64,000 bases of DNA from contig JACEEZ010009408.1 in assembly GCA_016584305.1 (NCBI GenBank), forward strand, positions 16,001 to 80,000. The letters are read 5' to 3'. Source of the stretch: Chionoecetes opilio. Lineage: Eukaryota > Arthropoda > Malacostraca > Decapoda > Majidae. Position numbers and translations under genes: made by a program. Below the pieces are notes generated by a model. It did not search any database, had not been told where the DNA came from, and was given only the letters and a program-made list of their open reading frames with translations. How positions within the stretch are numbered: the stretch's first letter is position 1; every line of letters begins with the position of its first letter. Shown here one piece after another: positions 1 to 12,600 of the stretch.

Positions 1-52
1 GCCGCCTGTGTTTTGACCTGTCAGTGAGAGTGTGCAAACCACTGTGCGTGCA

Positions 53-487
53 GGACCATGGCCCACCGCCGGCCCTCACTGCACTCTGCATCACCTCAGT
101 CCCTTCTACCCTATCATCTTCTTGGTGGAGAAAAGTCAGTGTGTGCAGGAACCATAATTGACAGCCCTCCCCTCTGGACACACGCAACACACACACTAGG
201 CTGACCCTTTTTGCTCCCAAACTATCATTGTTTGCTGCAAATGTAACAATCATGTGGAAATAAATACTAAACAGAACATTCAAATAAGCTATAGATATGA
301 AGCCCATTTTTTGAGTTTTAACAATGAAATGGTACCTTCACACCCCGAGTTTGAGACAGGTCACACTCATCCTGAGATATGCTCGCTGAAGGTTACTTCA
401 TCCCTAAATCTTTCTTTTCTAGGGGACACTTGGCATCCTTTAAGCTGTCACCCAACCTGAGGAGAGTTCAGAAGGAGAACAGAGATG
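53..487 (+). CDS. Possible two exons of an unidentified gene (left edge)
   Basis: Weak candidate. The region 53-148 reads open on the plus strand and contains the hydrophobic stretch PFYPIIFLVEK, loosely like a beta strand of the guanylate-kinase domain of MAGUK scaffold proteins. A possible donor follows at the CAGTGTGT context. A second open piece runs 423-487, between a pyrimidine-rich TTTCTTTTCTAG acceptor and a GTGAGC donor, and reads GHLASFKLSPNLRRVQKENR in a phase compatible with the first. No stop codon or start is visible, so if real this is an internal part of a gene extending left of the window. Family assignment is a guess; the splice signals of the second piece are the best evidence. 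Confidence 0.2.
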
Positions 488-769
488 GTGAGCCTATAGA
501 TAAAAGGAAAGTAGAGCTAAGCAAGCTTGAAAAAGTCCTAGCAACCATCAGGTGAGGAAGGCACTGACAGCCTTCCTGGAACCATGGACTAAGGCTGATA
601 ACTACCTCCACCTTGCTAATACTATGGAGCATAAGCAGTCATATTTTAATAAAAAGAATACATCGTTTGAAAGACTTTTCTGATCCAAATTTTTTGTTTA
701 TCTGATACAACAAATTAGTCTTAAGCTTGTGATGTAAGACAAACAAAATTTCATAAGGTGATAAAGGAG

Positions 770-965
770 GGAGGGATTCATTGATTGATTGTTATGCCAA
801 AAAAGGGGAAATGTGCCAGACATCATGAAGTCATATGGCACTATGGCAAAGTATAAAAAAGGGAGGAGTTAGAGAGAAAGAGTGAAACGGTGAGGGAAGG
901 GGAGAGGAACGGGATGTTAGAGCAGGTTAAATCAAAGAGCAGGTTAAATCAAATGAAGGATATGC
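770..965 (+). repeat. Dispersed repeat R1, near full-length copy
   Basis: About 190 bp family defined here by its shared core GTGCCAGACATCAGAGGTCA, with a 5' side ATTGATTGATTTAATGCC and a purine-rich 3' side. Copies of similar length occur inverted at 48345-48775 and 54812-54992, and short pieces at 5110-5165, 24465-24530, 25205-25600, 34683-34745, 49065-49127 and 61715-61755. No coding capacity; probably a SINE or the tail of a longer retroelement. Confidence 0.7.
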
Positions 966-1134
966 AATTGTTGGAGGAAGGAGATTATAAATTGGGAACA
1001 AATAGGGCGGGAAGAACGGTTCATACCAAGGATAGTCTTTATATATCATCCTTGGTTCATACCGTGTGCCTGAGGACTGTCTGGCTACAACTTAACATTA
1101 ACGAGTTCTCCACTTCATAGTTACTTTACCTTCA

Positions 1135-1335
1135 CCCCTTGAGGCCCAGAACGTAATTTCCATTGTAATTTGGGTACCATTAGACGATTTTAATTAATAT
1201 AAGCAATGTTTTATAGCTATGACCTGTTTAGTATCCTTGTCCACTGGCTAATTTGGTATATTCAGTTACTTTTTGTAATTTTATGGCTCCACAAGACAAT
1301 TTTTTATAGCAAAGGAAAGATCTGGGCGTGAAGGG
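1135..1335. mobile_element. piggyBac-like MITE (family R2), degenerate ends
   Basis: A ~200-bp AT-rich element starting CCCCTTGAG and ending GTGAAGGG, so with short inverted ends. It matches five other copies in the window (4963-5070, 20044-20251, 29525-29729, 47968-48173, 48508-48755). Two of those are flanked on both sides by TTAA, the target duplication of piggyBac transposons, whose ends start CCC. No transposase; non-autonomous. Confidence 0.65.
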
Positions 1336-2392
1336 TAAGGGTGTCTTGGTAAGGAGTCATGACAGGACACTATTAAGTGAAAGATTTATGTATTCTCCTC
1401 GATATAACAAAACTGTTTCCCGCAGCAGCTGCTCAAAGATTCTTTTCCTCTTGAAATTAACATGTATATTATATTACTAAGTGTCAAAATGTATGCATGA
1501 AGATAAAAAAATATCCATACAAAAATATGTTTCAGTCTAGTTTCTAGCTTTAAAATATATAGTTCTAATTTTCTAAACTCCACGTACATGTATAAAGTTA
1601 TCTAAAAGGTACAATGGATGCTGTCACCTAAAACTACTATACGTATATAATAACACCACTATATATAAAGATGTCAGACTTAACAATAAAGTTCAGTTAG
1701 TCCATCAAAATCATATTCAAGCATGAAGGTCAAATGACTAAGATGTTGATGATGACATGAAGAGATGAATGCAAGACCAATGACACATAACAATAACAAG
1801 CATGAATATCCATTTCATAATTTTCAACCCTACTAAGAACCATAAAAGCTGAGAAATATAAAACTAGAGATCTGAGAAACATCAACAAGGACTATGATTG
1901 ATAAAACATATCTTTAACACATTCTACAATATAAACATATACAGTAGTATCACAGCTTAACATTTCACATGATTTCCTTCAAAGGATGTTTAAGCACCAT
2001 GGATTGTTCATAAAGCCATCTCTTACTCTTCAATCCTCAGTTCTAGACACGACAAACTTTGATTTATTGTAAATGTACTACTAATATAATTGAGATTATT
2101 CATGTACTTGTCTCTTAAATTTATCTTTGGGTCACGAGTGGAGATTTTCAAATATATCTTATGATTAGATTTTTCAGATCTTAATAATGTCTGTCAGATG
2201 AAAACAATGCAAGAAGTATGCATCTTAAAACCATGAATACTGATATGTAAGAAGAAAAAGAAGCCCTCACACAACCATATCATATTTTCAAGTCATTAGT
2301 ATAGGTTAGTATGTGTTTCTCATTCCTATCAACTCTGAATGGCATTGGTACGGCCCTTGTCACTCTCCAGTATCCTGTGTTATTATAGACGA

Positions 2393-5300
2393 TTACATAG
2401 AGGATATTTCTGACAGTTCAGCCATAGGGGGTTTCAGAGGCATGCTAAACATGTAGATAGGCTGCTGCACATTGAGATAGTACTTGTAATAAGTGTGCTC
2501 GACTTCAAATCCTTTCTTGTAAAACAGTTCTCGCGCCTAGAGAGAAGAATAAGCATTAATAGGGCAGCAAGGGCATCACAATTATATACTACAGACTTCC
2601 AATAGCTTCTAATACCATACTACAATAGCTTCCAATAGCATACTACAATAGCTTCCAATACCATACTACAATAGCTTCCAATACCATACTACAATAGCTT
2701 CCAATAGCATACTACAATAGCTTCCAATACCATACTACAATAGTTCCAATACATACTACAATAGCTTCCAATACCATACTACAATAGCTTCCAATAGCAT
2801 ACTACAATAGCTTCCAATAGCATACTACAATAGCTTCCAATACCATACTACAATAGCTTCCAATAGCATACTACAATAGCTTCCAATAGCATACTACAAT
2901 AGCTTCCAATAGCATACTACAATAGCTTCCAATACCATACTACAATAGCTTCCAATACCATACTACAATAGCTTCCAATAGCATACTACAATAGCTTCCA
3001 ATACCATACTACAATAGCTTCCAATAGCATACTACAATAGCTTCCAATAGCATACTACAATAGCTTCCAATAGCCATACTACAATAGCTTCCAATACCAT
3101 ACTACAATAGCTTCCAATACCATACTACAATAGCTTCCAATACCATACTACAATAGCTTCCAATACCATACTACAATAGCTTCCAATACCATACTACAAT
3201 AGCTTCCAATACCATACTACAATAGCTTCCAATACCATACTACAATAGCTTCCAATACCATACTACAATAGCTTCCAATAGCATACTACAATAGCTTCCA
3301 ATACCATACTACAATAGCTTCCAATACCATACTACAATAGCTTCCAATACCATACTACAATAGCTTCCAATAGCATACTACAATAGCTTCCAATACCATA
3401 CTACAATAGCTTCCAATACCATACTACAATAGCTTCCAATAGCATACAGGTTGAAGTTCCCAAACTCGGCAACCTCGGGACCAGCGCCGAGCCGAGTAAT
3501 GGAATTTTCCGACTTTTAGAACGTAGATATATTAAGGGGAAAAAAAGCATGAAAATCATAATACCAATAACAGACCTGTAGAAGTACACAAAATAACTGT
3601 GTACACAACTCTACAGTCACAACACCACTGAACAATAACAACAAACAAATCGGCGGGAGAAACCAAGCGGCCTAGTGTGGTGGCACCTAGCAGCCGACCC
3701 AGCAACTACGCGCCGTGTTTTGGGTGTTCTGCCGTGTTTTGGAAAATCCGGAACCATAGCCGAGTTTTGGGTGTTGCCGAGTCTTGGGATGCCGAGTTTG
3801 GGAACTTCAACCTGTACTACAGACTTCCAATAGCTTCCAAAGCATACTACAATAGCTTCCTTATTTTCTTATGTTCTTATGTAGGTACTATAATTTTAAC
3901 TTTATCAAGATGCAACTTCAAAGCTTGCATGAAAACTACAAGCCAAATCAGATGTAGATAAATGCTGGGCTAGTACGTAGATTTAAGACAGTAAAACAGG
4001 TATATTATTTTGTCAGTAAGGATACATGGCAAAATACCAAGCCAACATATGAAGAAACTTTCAAAGGTACAAAGCCTTTTACTTTTTTACACAAAACTAG
4101 ATTGTTATAAAGATTCTGAATCCTGCTGTCTATCAAGTACAGAACAATTTTTTTCTTTTTTTTTACATCACAAAGGACTGGCCAAGGGCAAAAAAATAAA
4201 AAGAGGTAACAAATAGTCTGCTTGGTTGCCAATCCCTATAAAAAAGACAGAGAATAAAGAAGGGGGGGGGGGCAATCATCGTGAGAGTGTCACTTCTGAA
4301 AGATAAGTGAGGAGGTGGGAAAAGAACATTGATATGCACTTGCTAAGTGACATCTGTGACACAATCACATCATGCAGTGTTCGTGCGAGTGGAGCCTCAT
4401 CACCAGTTTGCCGAAGCAACGGTCTGTAGGCTTTTACAGGTGCCGCAGCCAACCCCTGCAAGCATAATAGCACTATGAGAGAGAACATGAGGAGTCTCAT
4501 ATCTATCATCATCATCACACATTACCTTGATCCAGATAATTCTTAATGGTACTAGCGATTTTTAAATTAAGCATATTATAAATGACCGTACAGGAACCTC
4601 ATTAACCATCAAAAAGCAGCTCAACACGGCATATCGCCAGTGTTTCTTCTTTTTTCTCTTTTCAAGATAATGGAACGTCTCTGTTCTATTTCCACTCTAT
4701 GCTTATCTTTCCCAAAGAAGAGTAACAAGACAAGGACCCTCCGAACTAAATGGCTCACCACCTTTTATTATCTCTTACTGTCTCTTATAGGATGGCAACT
4801 AGCGACTTGGGTACCATTTGTTGTGGCTTGGCCATCCTTGCGATGAAAAAAAAAAAAAAAAAAAAAGGGATTTGGCGATCCATAAGAGTAACTTCAAAAC
4901 AACGGGACAATAGAGTTTATCGGCATGCGCTCACCGAGGTGCCGGATATAAAGAGTTCCTGTTAGTATCCTTATCCACTAGCTAATTTGGTATATCAAGT
5001 TAGTTTTGTTAATTTTATGGCTAATAACAGACAATTTTATATAGCAAAGGAAAGATCTGGGTGTGATAGGGTTAACATTGAAGTCCCCTTACCTAGAATT
5101 GAATAGAATTAATGATAAAAAGGGGAAAATGTGCCAGACATCAGAGGTCATATGGCCTTACTAGTCCTTACCTAGAAGCAAGGGCCAGTCTTCATCACCC
5201 TGTCTATCCAGTGGCAGTTTTCAATGCAGCTTTTTATCAAGTAAACGATGCATCAAGGAGACATAATTGAAAACATCGTCATACGTGTCTGAGTCAACTG

Positions 5301-6605
5301 CCACATCTACATTTGAGTTATGGAAATCACATCATGGGAATATAAGTAACTTTATAATAACAGACACAAGGAACTACTGACCCTCTCCAGGACTCACTTC
5401 ACTCCCCCGCGCAAGGACTTGGTGAGGCTCAGCAGGCCCACCACCTGCCTCCTCGCTCCCCCCACCTCCGCCTCCCTCACACCGGACTCTGCCTCACTCA
5501 TGAAGTAATATTCGACCTGAAATGTTCAATACAATTTAGGTAAGTGATTCACTTAAAACAAACAAAAGCATATACAATAATGTTAACATATATCTGACAG
5601 CTACAATGAAGCACCAGATGCATAATACAGGCATTGTAAATCATGTAATCATTAAAGATAGCTGTAAGCATATGAAATTCCCATGAGGATAGTGCATTTC
5701 GTAGGCTGCAAATTTTGTTTCTCCATTCTCTTAATTGAAAACAGTAGTCGAAATAGTAAACAAAAAGCTGGAAATACAAAAAAAAATCATGTAGGAGCGA
5801 GGGAATGAGTCAGCCAGTCTCCCTCTCTCTCTCTTTCTAGGTGAAATACCTACAAGACATAGATGTAGCTACACATTTCGGTTATTACCAAGATAAAGTT
5901 CTGACCTTTTTCATCTTGTTCATCAGGGCATCGAGCTTGCTTGGTTCAGAGCCTTCCAGCACCTCGGCCACCCAAAAGCAGCGGTCAGGGTCCTGCAGGA
6001 ACAGCTGGCGGATGTTGGACACCTCCTGCCCTAACTCCAAGGCCTAACGTGAGAACATGGCACATCATGCTTTAACCAACACATTTATGGACTCTACTTT
6101 TTATCATCTCTCTATATTTCTATTATATTTTTTTAATTTAACAGTTATTAAACATACAGATGGGGTAGTAGAAAAAAGTAGATAAGTTAAGCAGTAAATG
6201 TTCAGAATTTCTCTCTCTCTCATTATACAAAAATCAATTGTATTTCCCCAGAAGATGGAGATAGAAACTGGTGGAACCTATGCAATTAAAAAACAAAGAA
6301 AATTACATTATATTGAATGATTTTATATATAAGGAAGGAGCCTGTATTGTGAAACCAAGATTCTTTATTAACCTTATTTATTTAACCTTATTTATTTGTT
6401 GAGTATTTCAGGCTCGGTAAGGTGAGGAAAGGTTAAGTTAATTGTTATTTAGGATAGGTTCCAATAATTTAGAAGAGGTAAGTAATGGTCAAGGCCTTTT
6501 TCAATGTTATATTATTTTGTTATTTCATTTTACAACAATTGGGTTTCAAGGAGTTTTAATGTATCAGATAGTAAGATAATATGTTATCTATAATAATATA
6601 AGCGA

Positions 6606-6661
<56 letters not shown>

Positions 6662-9600
6662 TGTGTGGTGTGTGTGTGTGTGTGTGTGTTTTGTGGTGTG
6701 TGTGTGTGTGTGTGTGTGTGTGTCCGCTCCAGGTGCCACCCCCTGTGGCGGAATCCCCTCATATGGCATAGTTTTGGAACCGGCTCGAGCAGGGGAAGGT
6801 TTTAAGCCCATTTATGAGATGATCCGATCACTTCTTTTTTTTTTTTTTTTTTTAGCAGCCTATTAGCGAGAATTGTGAAAAAAGTGGGTTGCGAGAATTG
6901 AGGAAACCTTGATGTAGGGTGATGGGTAATGGGTGAGTGAATGGGTGGTGATGGGTAATGGGTGTGGGGTGATGGGTGAGTGAATGGGTGGGGGGTGATG
7001 GGTGAGGGAATAGATGGGGGGTGATGGATAATGGGTGAGTGAATGGGTGGGGGGTGGGGGGTAATGGGTGAGTGAATGGATGGGGGGTGATGGGTAATGG
7101 GTGAGTGAATGGGTTGGGGGTGATGTGAATAGGTTGGCATTAATACATACATTTCTACATCCATGATTTCAGGAAAGCTAGAAGGGGCTATCTGGAGTCT
7201 GTGTTTGGTGGGTCGAAGGCCCACTAAACACAGGTGGTGGGCCGAAGGCCCACCAATAGCCCTCCGCAGGAGCTAGCCAAAAAGTCCGACCGGCTTTGCG
7301 GCTAGTGTAATATATAAGCAATAATTACATTTTTTTACCACAATACAAAGACAATGAACATACCTTGACCTTGTGAGCCAGCCAGACGGTAGCATATATG
7401 ATGGCAACGGCCGCGGGGATGCCAAGCAGACAGAAGTAGAAGTAAACCCCCAAGCCAATGTAGGCAAAGGCAATCATCAAAAGAGCAACCTGTCGTGGAA
7501 AAATAGACATAATGAGGTCCTGACTCAACATGAAAACAATGAAAGTTAATTCTATTATAATAATAAAAAATAAAAAAATTCAATCTGTATATAATTTTTG
7601 AGCAATACGCGGAAGTAGATTAGTACTGCACAGTACTGCACAGTATACTGAGCAAAAAAAATATACAGAAAACGTGAGTATTAAGATCAGTAGCGACCGC
7701 GAAGTTCTCGTCCATTATAACCGAAAGTTACTTAATGCTTATTCGATGAATGCCATTAATATATTGTTTGAGTGTAGGGTTTAAAAGGTTTATGGAACTG
7801 TCGCTGATCGGAATTATCGCCGAAACACCAAACGAGAACACTCGTCGACGAGGAAATTTTTTTGGGTGTTTTTCTGAAAATCTACGCTTTTGAAAGCCCA
7901 CTACCGAAATAATAGCAGGAAATTTACTAACGGGGTGGGGAGAGGGACAGGAGTAAAGTAGGGGGAGGTGAGTGGGAGAAAATTAGGGCAAGTAAAAAAG
8001 GCCATATCAGTAAACGAGGGTTACGGGGGTTTCGTACAAAAGTTGTTTCGTACCCGGTTTTTGGGCTAGTTTTTTCGTACATGTTTTTGGGTTTTTTTTG
8101 GTAATACCTGGAGTCGTTTGTAACTTTGTAGCCCAATTTCAACTCTGGTTAGGTACAAAACGCCTATGGTTTTATAGACTAGGAAAAATTTTTTGGTTTC
8201 GAAAAAAAACTTATGTAAAACGACTGCACCCTGACACGACGGGCTGTCGTAAAAAAACGGCTGCTGGGGTTGAGGCTAGGGGGAGGGTCCCTTTACCCGG
8301 GGTGTTTCGTGATTGAATTTTGCTGGGCCCTTGGGAAAAAAATTGGATTTTTGGGGGGTTTTTTAGAAGGGGTTGTGTGGGGTGTAGACCCCCACTGCCG
8401 TGGCCCGGGGGGCCGGGAAAGGTAGCTGTCCCCCTACAAGGGGGTTAGGTGTGGGTGGGGGTTTGGACCACTTTGTGCCAGCGGGTGGAAGGGCGGGAAA
8501 ATTTTACACTCTGTGGGGGGGGTTTTGAAATGGAACGGCGGCCCTTGGTTGGGAAAGGGTGGTGGGGGTGCCTTACAGGAACGGGAAAAGGCAGCGGGAG
8601 GGGGTTTAAAGGGGGGGCAAAGGGGGTTTAATAAAGGGGGCCCAAAGTAGGTACGGGGATGCTTTTACCATTCATTCATTACCATTCAGGGCGAGGTAAG
8701 GGGCCCTTTCAGCAAAAGGTCCACACCCTTGGGGGTGTCCGGGGTAGGGCAGACGGGTTTGTGGGTACCGGGCCGGGGTTGGGGGTACAGGTCCAAGGGG
8801 GGACAGTGGGGGTGGTGGGAAAAGGGGAGCAAGCCAAGATTGCTGGGGCAGAAAAGTTAGGTGAGGTGCGGGTTCCCAAAAAAGGTTTTCTGTACTGGGG
8901 AGAAGGATGGGGGGGTGAAGAGTAAGGTTTGGGGGAGCAGAAAGCGGGGACAGGAAGGGGGACAGGGGGGAAAAGGGGACCTAAAGGTGTTGTTGGGGGG
9001 GAGACTTTTCGGGTTGAAGTCCTGGACCAGACCTTCTTGAGAGGGCCCGGGGAAAGGAGGATTAGGGTGTGTTTCCCAAAGGGGCATCGGTGAAGGATGT
9101 TACAGATGGGATGGAAAAGGTTTGATGGTGGGGCCCGGGGAAAGGGGGCGGGGGGGTTGTGGTGGTGCACGCCCGGGGGGAACGACGTGGCAAGGCGGGG
9201 GTCGGGGGATTTTGGTAAAAAAAGTAAAAGGGCCCTTTTAAAAAAGGTAAAGGGAGGGGGGTTTGGGACAGGGGTGTTTTTTGTGGTGTGACCCTAGGGA
9301 GTATGTGGGTCGGGAGTGGTTTATCGGGGGCCCTTTAAGTCTTAATAGCAAGATAGAGGAGTTTGGGGCAAGGGTATGGGTTGGGGTTTTGGGGAGGGGT
9401 TTGGGACCTTTCTATGGAAAAGCACTGAGGGATACCAGGGATGTGTCCCCAAAGTAAGATGGGGAACAATGCTTAGGGGGACCATTAGAAAAGGGCCCTT
9501 GTTAGGTTATTAGCCGGGGAAATAGGTTACGGGGGAAAAAAGGGGAGGCATAGGTCTTCAAGATAAAAGGGAAGACCCATTTGTTAAAAAAAAAAGGAAC

Positions 9601-12600
9601 CAAGGGGAAGGGGTGTAAAAACCTATGCTTTTTGGGTTTCCCATTAAATTTGTCAGGGGTTGGGGGTTAGGAAAATTTAAGGACTTTGGGGGCCGGGGAA
9701 ATTTAAGTGAAGGGGGTTTTGGGAGGAAAGTAGGCGTCAGGGGAATCCCCCCTTAGGGGAGGAAAAATGTAAGAACGGGGTTTACCCACCTTAAAAAAAA
9801 AGGGGTAGAACCCAAGAACCCCTGGGAAAGGGGGGGGGGGTGGGGGTTATCGTAAGGCGGGTTTCAGGTAAGATTTTTGAGGAGTTTAGATGTAAGGAAA
9901 ACCTTTTTGAGGCAAGTGAAAAATTTTTTGCTGCCAAAAATTAAGAGTAAAAGGGAAAAAGGAGAAAAAGGGGACGATCACCCTTTAGTGGGTCTGCTAT
10001 AGACAGTCGAAGGGAGAGGGGCTAGTATAGAAAATGAAAGGAAATAAAAAAAAAGATTAGTAGATTACTACCCAGAACAGGGGACAGGAACAATAATAGT
10101 TTTGGGGGGGACATAATGGCCCCATAGGTATACTAGGGGAGGAGGTAAAGGGTAATGGGAAAATACTCAAAATTTTTGGGGTTGAGGCAAACGATTTTAG
10201 AAACCCTAAAAAAGGAACAATGGCAGAGGGTAGAGTAACATGGGCAGGGAGAGGGAGGGAATCAGTAAGATTATGTCCCTAGTAAATGAAAAATGCCGGG
10301 AAAAATGGTAAAGGGATATGTGGAAGATGAGGAGGGTCTGGTAGATATAAATAGGACCACAACATGATAGTCCCTTAAAAAAAATACAAATAAAAAAAAA
10401 AAGGGGAATGAAAAGGAGAGAAAAAGCAGAAAAAAGATGGGGGCATTAGAAAAGGGAAATTTTGGGGGATTTTAGGAGGGAAATTGAAACAGTTAGTTTG
10501 GGAAGGGGGAAAGGGGGTGGGTGAAATTTAACCCGAGTCTGGGGAGCAATAATGGAATAGCTAGGGGAAAGGGGAGGTAGAGGGGAAGCAAAGGAGCCGG
10601 AGAAAAAAAATGCAAAAAGGTGGTGGAATAGTGAGATTAAGAGGGCGAGGAAGGGAAAAAAAGGAGCAGAAACAGGGGACGAAAGAGACTCCAAAAAGGA
10701 AATAGATGGGATTTGAGGAAGGTTAGAGTAGGAAAGGGGCATGGGATTTGGTATAAAAAAAAACAGAGAGAAGTAAAAAAACGCTTATTAGGAAGGCTAG
10801 GGCAAACATGGAGAGGGAAATTGTTTGAGGGGAAATAAAGGGGGAAGGGTGAGGAAGGGGGGAGGGATTGGTTTTACTTTTCTTTGAAAGGGAGGAAAAC
10901 AGGGAAACAACCCCTGCCCCTAATGAAATTTTAGTGGGGGGGACAAATTTTGAAAGGCCTGAGGGTATTAAGAGGGAGATCAGAAGTTTTTTTAGGAGGG
11001 GGGGGGGAAAGACTGAGCAGGTAGAATTTGGGGGGAAAAAATAGGGGGTGAAAGGGAAATAGATGAGGGAAGGATGAACATTTCAATAAGGAAGAAATAA
11101 GGAGTTACCTAAAAAAGCTGAAAAAAAGGGAAAACAGCAGGCAGGGATGGATACCCCAAAGAAATTTTATAAAAAAGGGGGGGGGAGGGTTAAAGGTTTG
11201 GGTGGGTTTTTAAAAGGCTTTTTAGGCAGATTTGGCAAAAAAAGAGAGTCCCAAGGAAAAGGAATGAGGGCAGGGTTAAATCTATTACCCCAAGGGAGGG
11301 CACAAAAGTAAAAAGCTCTTTAAAAAAAATTCCCCACCAATAGCAGTAAGGAAAACGGTGGGAAAAATATTTGGGGGGGGTTTCTAAATGGGAGAATTGT
11401 TAAAAGTTGTGAGAGAAATAAGAATTTGGGGGGGGAAACAATGGTTTTCGCAAGGATAGGAAGGTGAGGACAAACCCTGTTTTGTATCATTCGTGATAGG
11501 AAAAGGGAAAAGAAGGGGTGGGAAACATACCTTGCTTCCTTGACATTGAAAAAAGGGTTTTTGATAGGGTCCCTAGGGGGTTTTTTTGTAACAAAATGCC
11601 TTTGGATTGGGATTAGTGAAAAAAAGTCAGCCCTAATAAAAGTATTTTATGAGGGGCCCCAAAGGGGAGGGGACGGTTGGGGAAAATAGAGACAGAGTGG
11701 GTAGGTAGCCGAAGGGGTTAGGCCCGGGCTGCGTGTTATCCCCCCGTTACTTTTTGGTTATATACGAGGAATTTGCCCAAATTTTGGGTTTAGAAATTTG
11801 GGCTATGGGATAAGGGTTTGGGAGGAAAAAATTGAGCAGTTTTTTCTATTTTGCTGAAGACATAGTTGCATGAGTGAAAGGGCAGTGGAGAACTTCAGGA
11901 GATGTTACATATAGTGCACAGATGGGGAGGGAATTTTTTGGTTTTGAAATTTTAAAAGTGAGAAAAGTAGGGCCTGGTTTAAATGGAGAGGGAGCGATTT
12001 AGGGTAGGAGTTTGGGGAAAAGGGGACCTGAGGGGGGGTAGGGCGCCCCCCATATATAAATACCTAGGTACACGGGAGATGGGGAAAGGGGGCAGATAGG
12101 AAGAAAAAAGGATTTAAAAAAGGAAAAGGAAATCAGTGGGGGGGGAAGGTTGGGAGTTTTGGCAAGTGTAGGGCAAAAAAGGATGGGGGTGTAAGGGGGG
12201 TTGTGGAAAAGGCCCGGGGTCCGAAGGGCCCCATGTATGGGGCCCGAGTGGATGAGGTGGACGGGAGGAGAGCTAGACAATTAGAGGTAGACAGGAAAAA
12301 GGGGGAGGTAAAACTTGCATAGAGGGAAACGGTATGTAGCAGTGGAGGGGGATCAGGGGAGAGGGGGGGTGGAGTACCTTTGCAGAGAGAATAGGAAAGT
12401 CAGTGCTTAATTACAAAATCAGGCTTAGAAAAATGGATGAAAACAGGTGGGCTCGAAAAGTTTATGAGTGGATAGGGCAGAGTAGTAAATGGGATAGATC
12501 AAGCAGACGGTGGGAGAGGAAATGTGGGTTACAGGGTTTCACAGATAGGATACACCAGTCTAGTGAGGGGGAGTTAAAGCGAAAGGTGAAAGACCAAGTT

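Noticed and set aside
6802..7224. 140-codon minus-strand frame rich in Pro/His/Ser
   Set aside because: Entirely explained by the GGGTGATGGGTAATGGG minisatellite.
8709..9170. 153-codon minus-strand proline-rich frame
   Set aside because: Lies in the G-rich anomalous zone; C runs on the minus strand give proline, and the plus strand is LINE-derived.
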